This document shows, in pieces, positions 17,224 through 24,908 of a stretch of 36,044 bases of DNA. The DNA lies in contig NZ_QWKZ01000019.1 of assembly GCF_003574085.1 (NCBI RefSeq), forward strand, positions 1 through 36,044. Reading direction: 5' to 3'. Source of the stretch: Meiothermus luteus. GTDB taxonomy: Bacteria; Deinococcota; Deinococci; Deinococcales; Thermaceae. The notes under the pieces were generated by a model that saw only the letters and a list, made by a program, of their open reading frames with translations, was not told the DNA's origin and searched no databases. The translations under genes and the position numbers were made by a program. The number at the start of each line of letters is the position of its first letter. The stretch's first letter is position 1.

Positions 17224-19920
17224 ATGGCCCGCCTTTTGCCGCTTTTTTTGTGGCTCGCCTTGCTGGGCTGGGCCCAGTTTGACCCCACCCGGTCCTGGTT
17301 TACCCTGCGCACGGAGCACTTTGACGTCCACTACCACCCCGGGCTCGAGCGGGTGGCCGCCGAGGTCGCTCTCTACGCCGAGGAGGCCTACGCCCTCTTG
17401 AGCCAGGATTTTGAGCCTCCTCCCGGCCGGCTGAGCCTGGTGGTCGCTGATGTGGGGGATGTACTCAACGGGTTTGCCGACCCTACCCAGAACCGGGTGG
17501 GCATCTACACCACCCAGTTCCGTAGCGCCGACCTCTTCAACCCTCGGCTTTCCTCTTGGTGGCAGACCGTGGTCTTCCACGAGGTGACCCACCTTTTCGA
17601 CCTGACCCAGGTGCGGGGGCCCCTAAGAGAGGCCACCCGCATCTTTGGCCAGCTCCCGGCCCAAAGCGCTGTAAAACCCTTCCCGTTGGTGGAGGGGGCG
17701 GTGCTTTACCTCAAGTACAAGAAGCTGGGGGAGTCGCGCCTCAACGACGCCACCACCCGCATGATGCTGCGGCAGATGGTCCTCTCGGGCCACTTTCCCA
17801 GCTTAGATGAGGTTCGCCAGGCCTATACCAGAGCCACCTGGCCACCCTTGGGCCTTTTGGTCTACAACTACGGTGCTTGGCTGGTGCGGTACCTCGAGGA
17901 GCGCTTCGGGGAGGACGCCTACCGCCGCCTCACCGAGGCCAACGCGGGGATGCTAGCCTTCAAGGACTTCAACCAGCCCTTCCAGCAGGCTTTCGGCCTG
18001 TCCTTGGATGAGCTGTACGCTGAATTCGTGCGCTGGCTGCCCAACCAGTTTGAGGGGGAAATCGCCCGGATTCGCGCCCAGGGCCTTACCCCAACGGAGC
18101 GGCTAACCCACCTGGGGTTCTACAGCCAGGGGGCAACGGCCTCGGCCAGCGGTTTGGTCTATGCGCACGCCTCGCCCTTGCGCCAGGGGCTGCGCATCCT
18201 TGCAGGGGGGGAGGAGCGAGAGCTTCTGAGTGGGCCGGCCCAGCACCCCCAGTGGTCCCCGGATGGCCGTTACCTGATCTTTGTGCGCAGCCAGCGCGAG
18301 GGGCCCTACTTTGTGGGCAGCGACCTCTACCGCTACGACCGGCTGGAGGGGCGGCTCGAGCGGCTTACCCGCGGGGAGCGGGTCTACTATGCCCGCTACG
18401 CCCCCGACGGGCAAAGCGTCTTCCTGGCCAAGAACACCCCCGACGGCTCCACCGAGCTGGCCCGCTACTTTGTGGACCTAAAGCGGCTGCAACCCTTGCG
18501 CAGCTTCCCCCATCAAGACGGGGTGGTGCACTCTTTTGCGGTGGCCCCGGATGGGGGCTCGCTGGTGCTGGCCCTGTTGCGGCGGGGCGGGTTCCAGGAC
18601 CTCTACCGCTACACCCTGGCGAGCGGTGCGCTGGAAGCCCTTACCCAGGACAAGAACGTGGACAGCGACCCAGTCTTCAGCCCGGATGGGCGGTACGTGC
18701 TCTACAGCAGCGATGCGGATCGGGTCTACAACCTTTACGCCTACCGCCTGAGCGATGGGGCGGTCTTTCAGGTGACCAACCTGCTCACCGGAGCCTATCA
18801 GCCCACCTTCTCCCACGCGGGAGACCACATCGTTTTCACCGGCTACGACACAGGGGGTTACAACCTCTACCAGGTGTCCTACAACCCCGCCGCCTGGCGG
18901 CGGGTGGGGCTTCGGCGGGAGGCGCTCCCGGCCTTTCGGCCGCTCGAGCCGGCCCGCGGGGAGCCCTACGACCCCTTTCCCTACCTGCGCCCCCTTTACT
19001 GGCTGCCCCTGGTGGGGCCGAGCGGCCTGGGGCTGGGGGCCTCCTTTTCCGCTTCCGACCCGGTGGGGCTGCACGCCTACACCCTAAGCATGGGCCTGGA
19101 TGGCCTGCAGGGGGCCTTCTACGACCTGGCCTACCGGTTTACGGGGCTGGGCTTCCCGCTGGGGCTGCGCTTGGCAGGGTTGGGCGGGCAGAACGCCCAG
19201 GGGGTGGGGGCGTTTTTCCCCCTCGCGCAGGGCAGCCTGGGCCTCCAGTACCTGCGCACCGACCTCTTTGAGCCTGCCCTGAACCTCAACCAGAACACCG
19301 TGACCCACGCTGTTGCCCTGGATGTGTTCGGGCAGAGCAGCCAAGCGGAGGACCTCTTCCGCAGCAGCAGTCATTTGCGCCTCCAGGGGACCGCCTTTCT
19401 CAGGGAGGGCAGCCCTACCTGGCGCTTTGGCCTGCGGGGGGCTTTGGGGGTGAGCCTGAGGCTGCCCCTGGAGGCCTCCCACGTCTTCGCGCTGCGGCTG
19501 GCCGGCGGTCTGACCACCTCGCCCCTAGCCTACGATGCCTTTGACCTGGGGGCGCCGCCCTTGGCGGTGGGGGGGTGGCCGGTGCTCGCGGTGCGGGGTT
19601 ATGGGCCGGGCCAGCTTAGGGGGGCCCAGGCCCTGGCGGGTTCGCTGGAGTATCGCCTGCCCCCCTGGCCCATTGAGCGGGGGCTGGGCAACTGGCCGGT
19701 TTTTTTGGACGACCTGGGCCTCACCTTGTTTGCCGATGGGGGGGTGGCGGGGTCGCCGCTCGAGCTCTCCCAAGCCCGCTTTTCCCTGGGGGCCGAGCTG
19801 CGCCTTGGCCTCACCCTTTTCTACCTTGCGCCGGGCTCGAGCCTGGCCTTGGGGGGCGCCCAAGGGATTGGGGAGCCGGGACCCCGGTTCTACCTCAACC
19901 TGGTGCTGCCCGGACCCTAG
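17224..19920 (+). CDS. Secreted metallopeptidase-beta-propeller-Omp85 barrel fusion
   Basis: An 898-residue outer-membrane protein with four parts. (1) A signal peptide, residues 1-17. (2) A peptidase-MA-like gluzincin domain, about 20-300, with zinc motif HEVTH (His119, Glu120, His123) and the third-ligand candidate Glu157 in PLVEGAVLY. (3) A TolB/PD40-type beta-propeller, about 330-600, with at least five blades marked by repeats such as WSPDGRYL, APDGQSV and FSPDGRYV. (4) A C-terminal beta-barrel, about 615-898, carrying the Omp85/TpsB signature VRGY at 790-793, followed by a typical LEYRLP strand. No POTRA domain is seen. The ATG at 17224 was chosen over an upstream GTG because it begins the signal peptide and follows a -10 box. 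It precedes an acyltransferase by 22 nt. The fusion is intact and its active site looks complete; substrate and topology are unknown. Confidence 0.87.
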   Translation: MARLLPLFLWLALLGWAQFDPTRSWFTLRTEHFDVHYHPGLERVAAEVALYAEEAYALLSQDFEPPPGRLSLVVADVGDVLNGFADPTQNRVGIYTTQFRSADLFNPRLSSWWQTVVFHEVTHLFDLTQVRGPLREATRIFGQLPAQSAVKPFPLVEGAVLYLKYKKLGESRLNDATTRMMLRQMVLSGHFPSLDEVRQAYTRATWPPLGLLVYNYGAWLVRYLEERFGEDAYRRLTEANAGMLAFKDFNQPFQQAFGLSLDELYAEFVRWLPNQFEGEIARIRAQGLTPTERLTHLGFYSQGATASASGLVYAHASPLRQGLRILAGGEERELLSGPAQHPQWSPDGRYLIFVRSQREGPYFVGSDLYRYDRLEGRLERLTRGERVYYARYAPDGQSVFLAKNTPDGSTELARYFVDLKRLQPLRSFPHQDGVVHSFAVAPDGGSLVLALLRRGGFQDLYRYTLASGALEALTQDKNVDSDPVFSPDGRYVLYSSDADRVYNLYAYRLSDGAVFQVTNLLTGAYQPTFSHAGDHIVFTGYDTGGYNLYQVSYNPAAWRRVGLRREALPAFRPLEPARGEPYDPFPYLRPLYWLPLVGPSGLGLGASFSASDPVGLHAYTLSMGLDGLQGAFYDLAYRFTGLGFPLGLRLAGLGGQNAQGVGAFFPLAQGSLGLQYLRTDLFEPALNLNQNTVTHAVALDVFGQSSQAEDLFRSSSHLRLQGTAFLREGSPTWRFGLRGALGVSLRLPLEASHVFALRLAGGLTTSPLAYDAFDLGAPPLAVGGWPVLAVRGYGPGQLRGAQALAGSLEYRLPPWPIERGLGNWPVFLDDLGLTLFADGGVAGSPLELSQARFSLGAELRLGLTLFYLAPGSSLALGGAQGIGEPGPRFYLNLVLPGP

Positions 19921-19942
19921 GCGGCTGTGGTATACCTAGGGA

Positions 19943-20554
19943 ATGCCCCACGCCCCACAACCCCGCACCCTCCGGCAGCGCCTGGGGGTCTGGGCCCTGC
20001 AGATGCTAGGTTGGACCCCTGTGATGGCCCCACCTCCTGGGAAGAAGTTCGTTTTGGTGGGCTACCCCCATACCTCCAACTGGGACTTTCTCTACGCCCT
20101 CCTGTGGGGCCTGGCCTCGGGGACACACTTTCGCTGGGTGGGCAAAAAGGAGCTCTTCCCTCCGGTCCTGGGGGCGCTGATGCGGGGGCTTGGGGGAATA
20201 CCGGTGGACCGGCAGCGCGCCGGGGGGGCCTTCGTACAGCAGGTGGCCCAGCTTTTCCAGCGCTCCGAGGAGCTTTGGCTGGTAGTGGCGGCCGAGGGCA
20301 CCCGCAGCCAGGCCCCTCACTGGAGAACCGGCTTTTACTACATGGCCCTAGAGGCCGGGGTCCCCATCGCCTTAGCCTACCTGGACCGCACCAGAAAGGA
20401 GGTGGGCGTGGGGGGGTACCTGGTGCCAAGCGGCGACCTGGAAGCCGACTTTCAGCGGATTGCGGCCTTTTACCAGGACAAGGTGGGCCTAAAACCCCAA
20501 AGGCAGAGCCCCATCCGGCTCAAACCGAAGGGGCGGCCTGGGGATGACGGGTAG
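19943..20554 (+). CDS. PlsC-type 1-acyl-glycerophosphate acyltransferase-like protein
   Basis: A 203-residue member of the lysophospholipid acyltransferase superfamily. The catalytic HxxxxD is HTSNWD (His43, Asp48), the acceptor-binding motif is EGTR (118-121), and the intermediate GGIPVDR block (84-90) is also conserved. There is no clear transmembrane anchor. This compact form resembles acyltransferases that act on non-standard acceptors, so phosphatidic acid synthesis is possible but not certain. The ATG follows TATACC by 6 nt. The 3' end overlaps the convergent galE gene by 35 bp. Confidence 0.85.
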   Translation: MPHAPQPRTLRQRLGVWALQMLGWTPVMAPPPGKKFVLVGYPHTSNWDFLYALLWGLASGTHFRWVGKKELFPPVLGALMRGLGGIPVDRQRAGGAFVQQVAQLFQRSEELWLVVAAEGTRSQAPHWRTGFYYMALEAGVPIALAYLDRTRKEVGVGGYLVPSGDLEADFQRIAAFYQDKVGLKPQRQSPIRLKPKGRPGDDG

Positions 20555-21509
20555 CGAAGTTCCAGGCGGTGGCCACGATCTCCGAGATGTCCTGGTAGCG
20601 GGCCTCCCACCCCAGAACCTCCCGGGCCCGGCTGGGGTCGGCTACCAGCGCCGGGGGGTCGCCTGGGCGGCGGGGGGCTTTTTCCGCAGGGACCGGACGC
20701 CCGGCCACCTTCTCCACTGCCTGGACGACCTCCAGCACACTGGTTCCCCGGCCGGTGCCTAGGTTTAGCGCCATGGAGCTCCCGCCCTGGAGCAGGTGCT
20801 GCAGGGCCCGCACGTGGGCCTCGGCCAGGTCGGTGACGTGGATGTAGTCGCGGATGGCGGTGCCGTCGGGGGTGGGGTAGTCGGTGCCGAAGATGCGGAC
20901 CGGGGGGCGCCGGCCCAGCGCGGCGTCAATGACCAGGGGGATGAGGTGGGTCTCGGGGTCGTGTACCTCGCCCAGCTCCCCTTCCGGGTCAGCCCCGCTG
21001 GCGTTGAAGTAGCGCAGGGCCATCCAGCCCAGGCCGTAGGCGCCTCCGAACCACTTGAGCATCTTCTCGCCCACCAGCTTGGTCTCCCCATAAGGGTTGA
21101 TGGGGTTTTGGGGGAAGTCCTCGCGGATGGGCACCGATTGCGGAATCCCGTAGGTGGCGCAGGAGGAGGAAAAGACGATGTGGCGGACCCCGGTTTCCAC
21201 CAGGGCCTCGAGCAGGTTGAGCATGTTGGCCACGTTGTTGCGGAAGTATTTGGCCGGGTTTTCCATGGACTCGCCCACGTAGGCGTTGGCGGCGAAGTGG
21301 ATGACCGCCCCGATGCGGTGGCCCTGCAGGGCTTCCAAAATGGCGGCCTTGTCGGCCAGGTCGGCCTCTACCAAAGGGCCCCACCGCACCGCCCAGCGGT
21401 GGCCGTAGCTTAGGTTGTCAAAGACTACAGGGGTAAATCCGGCTCGGTGTAGGGCCTTCGCGGTATGGCTGCCGATGTAGCCGGCACCTCCAACGACCAG
21501 TACGTTCAT
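20520..21509 (-). CDS. galE: UDP-glucose 4-epimerase family enzyme
   Basis: A 329-residue extended short-chain dehydrogenase/reductase with the NAD-binding GGAGYIGSH (7-15), a Ser-rich FSSSCATYG stretch near 113-121 and the catalytic YxxxK (Tyr140, Lys144). It interconverts C4 epimers of UDP-sugars. It is the last gene of ugd-uxs-galE, 11 nt after uxs, with GCGAGG upstream of the ATG. Because the operon makes UDP-xylose, the epimerase may act on UDP-xylose to give UDP-arabinose, as well as on UDP-glucose. Near the C terminus PALVAD replaces E. coli PAYWAD, so the Tyr that restricts substrate size there is Leu. Exact substrate is inferred. Confidence 0.92.
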   Translation of the reverse strand: MNVLVVGGAGYIGSHTAKALHRAGFTPVVFDNLSYGHRWAVRWGPLVEADLADKAAILEALQGHRIGAVIHFAANAYVGESMENPAKYFRNNVANMLNLLEALVETGVRHIVFSSSCATYGIPQSVPIREDFPQNPINPYGETKLVGEKMLKWFGGAYGLGWMALRYFNASGADPEGELGEVHDPETHLIPLVIDAALGRRPPVRIFGTDYPTPDGTAIRDYIHVTDLAEAHVRALQHLLQGGSSMALNLGTGRGTSVLEVVQAVEKVAGRPVPAEKAPRRPGDPPALVADPSRAREVLGWEARYQDISEIVATAWNFATRHPQAAPSV

Positions 21510-21520
21510 AGAAAACCTCG

Positions 21521-22456
21521 CTAAGAAAAAAGTATCTCGCGGAAGTAGGCGATGGTGCGGGCCAGGCCTTCCCGCACCGGTACTTTGGGGCGCCAGCCCA
21601 GCAGGTTCTGGGCCCGGGCGATGTCGGGACGGCGCTGCTTGGGGTCGTCCTGGGGCAGGGGCTCGTAGACCAAAGGGGAGGAGCTGCCGGTCAGCTCCAG
21701 CACCAGCCGGGCCAGCTCGAGCATGGTGTACTCCTCGGGGTTGCCCAGGTTGACGGGCTCGGGGTAGTCCACCTCCATCAGGCGGCGGATGCCCTCAATT
21801 AGGTCGTCCACGTACTGAAAGCTCCGGGTCTGCTGCCCTTGACCGTAGATGGTAAGGGGCCTGCCCTGCAGGGCCTGGGTGATGAAGTTGGTGACCACCC
21901 GCCCGTCCTCGGGGTCCATGCGGGGCCCATAAGTGTTGAAGATGCGGATGATCCGCACCGGAATCCCCTTGGTCCGGTAGTAGGCCAGGGTTAGGGCCTC
22001 GGCGTAGCGCTTGGACTCGTCGTAGATGGAGCGGGGGCCGATGGGGTTGACGTGGCCCCAGTAGCTCTCAGGCTGGGGATGCACCTGGGGGTCGCCGTAG
22101 ACCTCGCTGGTGGAGGCCAGGAAGAACCGGGCCCCTTTGGCCAAGGCCAGCTCCAGGAGGTGCCGGGTCCCTTCGGCGTTGACCAGGAGGGTCTCAATGG
22201 GCAGCTTCAGGTAGCGCGGTGGGGAGGCTGGGGAGGCAAAGTGCATCACCCAGTCCAGCCGGCCTTCCACCTCCAGGGGCCGCGCCGCGTCGGCCTCCAG
22301 GAATTGAAAGCCGGGGAACGCTGACAGATAGGCGATGTTGCGGCGCTGGCCGCTCGCGAAGTTGTCCACCCCCACCACCTGGTGCCCCTCGCGCAGGAGC
22401 CGTTCGGCCAGGTGGCTGCCTAAAAAACCAGCGGCCCCGGTTAGAAGGATGCGCAT
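21521..22456 (-). CDS. uxs: UDP-glucuronate decarboxylase (UDP-xylose synthase)
   Basis: A 311-residue extended SDR that oxidises, decarboxylates and reduces UDP-glucuronate to UDP-xylose in the cytoplasm. Landmarks: NAD motif GAAGFLGSH (7-15), [11 protein letters not shown] (113-123) containing the catalytic Thr/Ser and Glu118 typical of Uxs, YxxxK with Tyr145 and Lys149, and the Uxs-specific block around [12 protein letters not shown] followed by [12 protein letters not shown]. Its ATG directly abuts the ugd stop (TGA then ATG) and is preceded by GGAGGG, so it is coupled to the enzyme that makes its substrate. dTDP-glucose dehydratases are relatives, but the signature set favours Uxs. Confidence 0.92.
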   Translation of the reverse strand: MRILLTGAAGFLGSHLAERLLREGHQVVGVDNFASGQRRNIAYLSAFPGFQFLEADAARPLEVEGRLDWVMHFASPASPPRYLKLPIETLLVNAEGTRHLLELALAKGARFFLASTSEVYGDPQVHPQPESYWGHVNPIGPRSIYDESKRYAEALTLAYYRTKGIPVRIIRIFNTYGPRMDPEDGRVVTNFITQALQGRPLTIYGQGQQTRSFQYVDDLIEGIRRLMEVDYPEPVNLGNPEEYTMLELARLVLELTGSSSPLVYEPLPQDDPKQRRPDIARAQNLLGWRPKVPVREGLARTIAYFREILFS

Positions 22457-23872
22457 TCAACCCTCCGCTACCGGCTGGACCTCTGAGGCCTCTTGCTCGC
22501 CTACCCCCACCCCCACGTAGCGGAAGCCGGCCTGCAGGAGGGCGCGCCGGTCTAGGAAGTTGCGGCCGTCCACCAGCAGGGGGCGGCGCATAGCCTGGGC
22601 CATTGCCGGCCAGTCTAGCTTACGGTACTGGCTCCACTCGGTCACCAAGAGCAGGGCGTCGGCCTCTTCGGCCAGGGCCAAGGGGTCTTCGTAGTAGGTG
22701 ATGGGCAGGTCGGGGTAGCTTCGGCGGGCGTTGTCCAAGGCTACGGGGTCATGGGCCCGCACCCAGGCCCCCCGCTCTATGAGGCGGCGGGCGATGTCCA
22801 ACGCAGGAGCATCGCGCAGGTCATCGGTGTTGGGCTTGAAGGCCAGGCCCAGTAGGCCGATGGTCCGGCCCTTCAGGATTTTGAGCTCCCGTTGGAGCTT
22901 CTCCACCATCCGTTCACGCTGCCGGTAGTTGACCTCCCGCGCGGCCTGCACGATGGGCATGGCGAGGCCGTACTCCTGTCCGGTGGCGATGAGGGCCGCG
23001 GTGTCCTTGCCAAAGCAGCTTCCTCCCCAGCCCACCCCGGCCTGTAAAAAGCGGGTGCCGATGCGGTTGTCCAGTCCGATGCCTCTGGCCACCTGGCTGA
23101 TGTCGGCCCCCACCCGCTCTGCCAGGTTGGCGATCTCGTTGATGAAGCTGATCTTCACCGATAGGAAGGCGTTGGCTGCGTACTTGATGAGCTCGGCGGA
23201 GGCCAAATCGGCGGTGATGAGCGGCACCGCCTCCATCCGCTCGGGGCGCGGGGCGAAGGTGGGGGCGGGGAAGCTCTGTTCAATGAGAGGGCGGTAGAGG
23301 TTGTAAAGCACCTCCAAAGCTTTGGGGTCTTCTGCCCCTACCACGATGCGGTCGGGGTAGAGCGAGTCGTGGATGGCCGAGCCCTCCCGCAGGAACTCTG
23401 GGTTGGAGGCCACCGCGAATTGGCCGCGGCACTTCCTACCGTACCGCCCCTCGTAGGCCTCCCGCACCAGCGACTCCACCCAGTTGCCGCTGCCGATGGG
23501 GACGGTGGACTTGTTCACCACCACGCAGAAGCCATTGCCTAGGTGTTCTCCGATTCCCCGGGCTGCGGCCCGCACGTACTGCAGGTCGGGGCTGCCGTCC
23601 GGTAGGGAGGGGGTGCCCACTGCGATGAAGACCACCTCGGCTTCGGGGACTGCCTCGGCGTACTGGTCGGTGTAGCGGAGGTTGGCTCGAGCCAGTTCCA
23701 TGAGCTCTTCCAGACCGGGCTCGTAGATGGGGGCCTTGCCCTGCCGCAAGAGGGCCAGTTTGGCAGGGTCTACGTCCACACAGGTAACCTGGTGGCCAAG
23801 GTAGGCTAGGGTGACCCCGGTGGTGAGACCCACATAGCCCGTGCCGATTACGGCAACCTTCATGGATTTCAT
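22457..23872 (-). CDS. ugd: UDP-glucose 6-dehydrogenase
   Basis: A 471-residue NAD-dependent enzyme that oxidises UDP-glucose to UDP-glucuronate in two steps. The Rossmann motif GTGYVGL is near the N terminus, and the catalytic cysteine lies in GWGGSCFGKD, which is fully conserved. Residues after FLSVKISFINEI form the dimer core and the C-terminal domain binds the sugar nucleotide. I chose the ATG at 23872 because GGAGG lies 8 nt before it; a second ATG at 23863 is too far from that site. It is the first gene of the ugd-uxs-galE operon. A perfect 6-bp inverted repeat borders its ribosome-binding site and may influence expression. Confidence 0.96.
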   Translation of the reverse strand: MKSMKVAVIGTGYVGLTTGVTLAYLGHQVTCVDVDPAKLALLRQGKAPIYEPGLEELMELARANLRYTDQYAEAVPEAEVVFIAVGTPSLPDGSPDLQYVRAAARGIGEHLGNGFCVVVNKSTVPIGSGNWVESLVREAYEGRYGRKCRGQFAVASNPEFLREGSAIHDSLYPDRIVVGAEDPKALEVLYNLYRPLIEQSFPAPTFAPRPERMEAVPLITADLASAELIKYAANAFLSVKISFINEIANLAERVGADISQVARGIGLDNRIGTRFLQAGVGWGGSCFGKDTAALIATGQEYGLAMPIVQAAREVNYRQRERMVEKLQRELKILKGRTIGLLGLAFKPNTDDLRDAPALDIARRLIERGAWVRAHDPVALDNARRSYPDLPITYYEDPLALAEEADALLLVTEWSQYRKLDWPAMAQAMRRPLLVDGRNFLDRRALLQAGFRYVGVGVGEQEASEVQPVAEG

Positions 23873-23887
23873 GCAGATTTCCTCCAG

Positions 23888-23904
23888 AAGCGCCTATAGC
23901 GCTT
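23888..23904 (-). promoter_or_regulatory. Inverted repeat next to the ugd ribosome-binding site
   Basis: AAGCGC and GCGCTT form a perfect 6-bp stem around CTATA. It lies 2 nt upstream of the ugd GGAGG sequence (23885-23881). It could be a protein operator or a leader hairpin that exposes or hides the ribosome-binding site. Confidence 0.45.
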
Positions 23905-23921
23905 GTAGCCGTCGTTTAGTG

Positions 23922-23996
23922 TACAATCCCTTGCTTTTCCCAGCCGTCCAAACCTCACAGCAAAGGGGCGGGCTACCTGTTCCGCCCGTCTTTTTT
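23922..23996 (+). ncRNA. Candidate small RNA ending in an intrinsic terminator
   Basis: On the plus strand TACAAT (23922-23927) could serve as a -10 box and a GC stem with a T-tract ends at 23996, giving a transcript of about 60-65 nt. No plus-strand gene lies near enough to need this terminator: the upstream and downstream neighbours are both minus-strand. CCCTTGCT (23928-23935) can pair, with one bulge, with AGCAAAGGG (23959-23967), which would compete with the terminator stem. No -35 is convincing and I recognise no RNA family. Confidence 0.3.
23966..23996 (+). terminator. Intrinsic terminator in the ugd upstream region
   Basis: GGGCGG (23966-23971) pairs with CCGCCC (23982-23987), followed by GTCTTTTTT. 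It works on the plus strand only, although both flanking genes are on the minus strand. Confidence 0.6.
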
Positions 23997-24047
23997 ACGC
24001 CTGGGCGTTAAGAACCCCGGCAAGCGTAACGTCCGGTCGGGCCTTGC

Positions 24048-24890
24048 CTAGAGGAGGTCGCGGTAGCGCTCGCTCAGAGCCCGGGCCAGCACCGCTCCGG
24101 CTAAAAGAATCCACATGCTCAGGTAAAAGCCCACCATGCCCAGGAGGAACCCCGCCACCGGTCCGTAGAGCATCTCGTACTGGGTACGGGGCAGCAGAAG
24201 CGGCAGCCCAAGCCGCATCCCCTCCCAGGCCAGCGCTGCTGCCAGGGCCGCGCTAAAGGCAGCCATCAGGCGGGGCATGGGCCGGGGGAGGAGCCAGTAG
24301 GTGAGGAAGAAAAGCCCCCAGGCCCCCAGTAGGGGGAAGGCCCGCTCCCCGCTGCCGGCCAGCTCGAGAGGCAGGTAGCGCGCCAAGAAGCCCAAGGCCA
24401 GCCCCAGCAGGGCCAGCAGGATGAGGGCCAGCCCCAACAGCAAGGGGGCCAGCAGCCCGGCTAGCCGTCCCTGCAGGAGGGCCAGCCAGCCCACCTGCTT
24501 TTGTGGGAATGGCGGGGTGGTCCGAGGGGAGGGCTCGCCGAAGATGAGGCCCAGGGCATAGGCCAGGGCGGAGAAAAAGTTGCCGCTCACCCAAAGCAGC
24601 GCCAATAGGCTGGCGAAGGTGAGGGGGAAGGCCCCTCGAGCCAGGAAGCCGATTAAGGTCTGGGCCAGGTCCGGCTGGGTGGGGAAGAGGGCCACCACCA
24701 GGTCAACCAGCCTGAGCAAAACCGCCTCGCGCAGGCCCGGGTTGCTGGGGAGCAGCAGGCCGAAAAGCCCCACCATCAAAAAGAGCAGGGGCATCAGGCT
24801 GAAGAGGGCGTAGTAGGCCAGGGCCGCTGCGAAGAAGGGGATGTGGGCCCGGCTGTAGAGCCAGTAGAGCTGGCCAAGAAAAGCCCTCAT
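24048..24890 (-). CDS. YihY/UPF0761-family membrane protein
   Basis: A 280-residue polytopic inner-membrane protein with about six hydrophobic segments. The N-terminal block FFAAALAYYALFSLMPLL is the conserved family signature, and the final segment before the Arg-rich tail is also typical. The family was once called ribonuclease BN, but that assignment was withdrawn; transport or lipid-related roles have been suggested for it. It follows proA by 18 nt on the same strand with a weak AAGGG before the ATG. It has no known link to the proline genes or to the sugar operon downstream. Confidence 0.88.
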   Translation of the reverse strand: MRAFLGQLYWLYSRAHIPFFAAALAYYALFSLMPLLFLMVGLFGLLLPSNPGLREAVLLRLVDLVVALFPTQPDLAQTLIGFLARGAFPLTFASLLALLWVSGNFFSALAYALGLIFGEPSPRTTPPFPQKQVGWLALLQGRLAGLLAPLLLGLALILLALLGLALGFLARYLPLELAGSGERAFPLLGAWGLFFLTYWLLPRPMPRLMAAFSAALAAALAWEGMRLGLPLLLPRTQYEMLYGPVAGFLLGMVGFYLSMWILLAGAVLARALSERYRDLL

Positions 24891-24908
24891 GAACCCTTTT
24901 TTCTGGCC

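Noticed and set aside
24000-24030. Short inverted repeats after the small-RNA terminator, considered as a terminator for the YihY gene
   Set aside because: On the minus strand no T-tract follows any of the stems.
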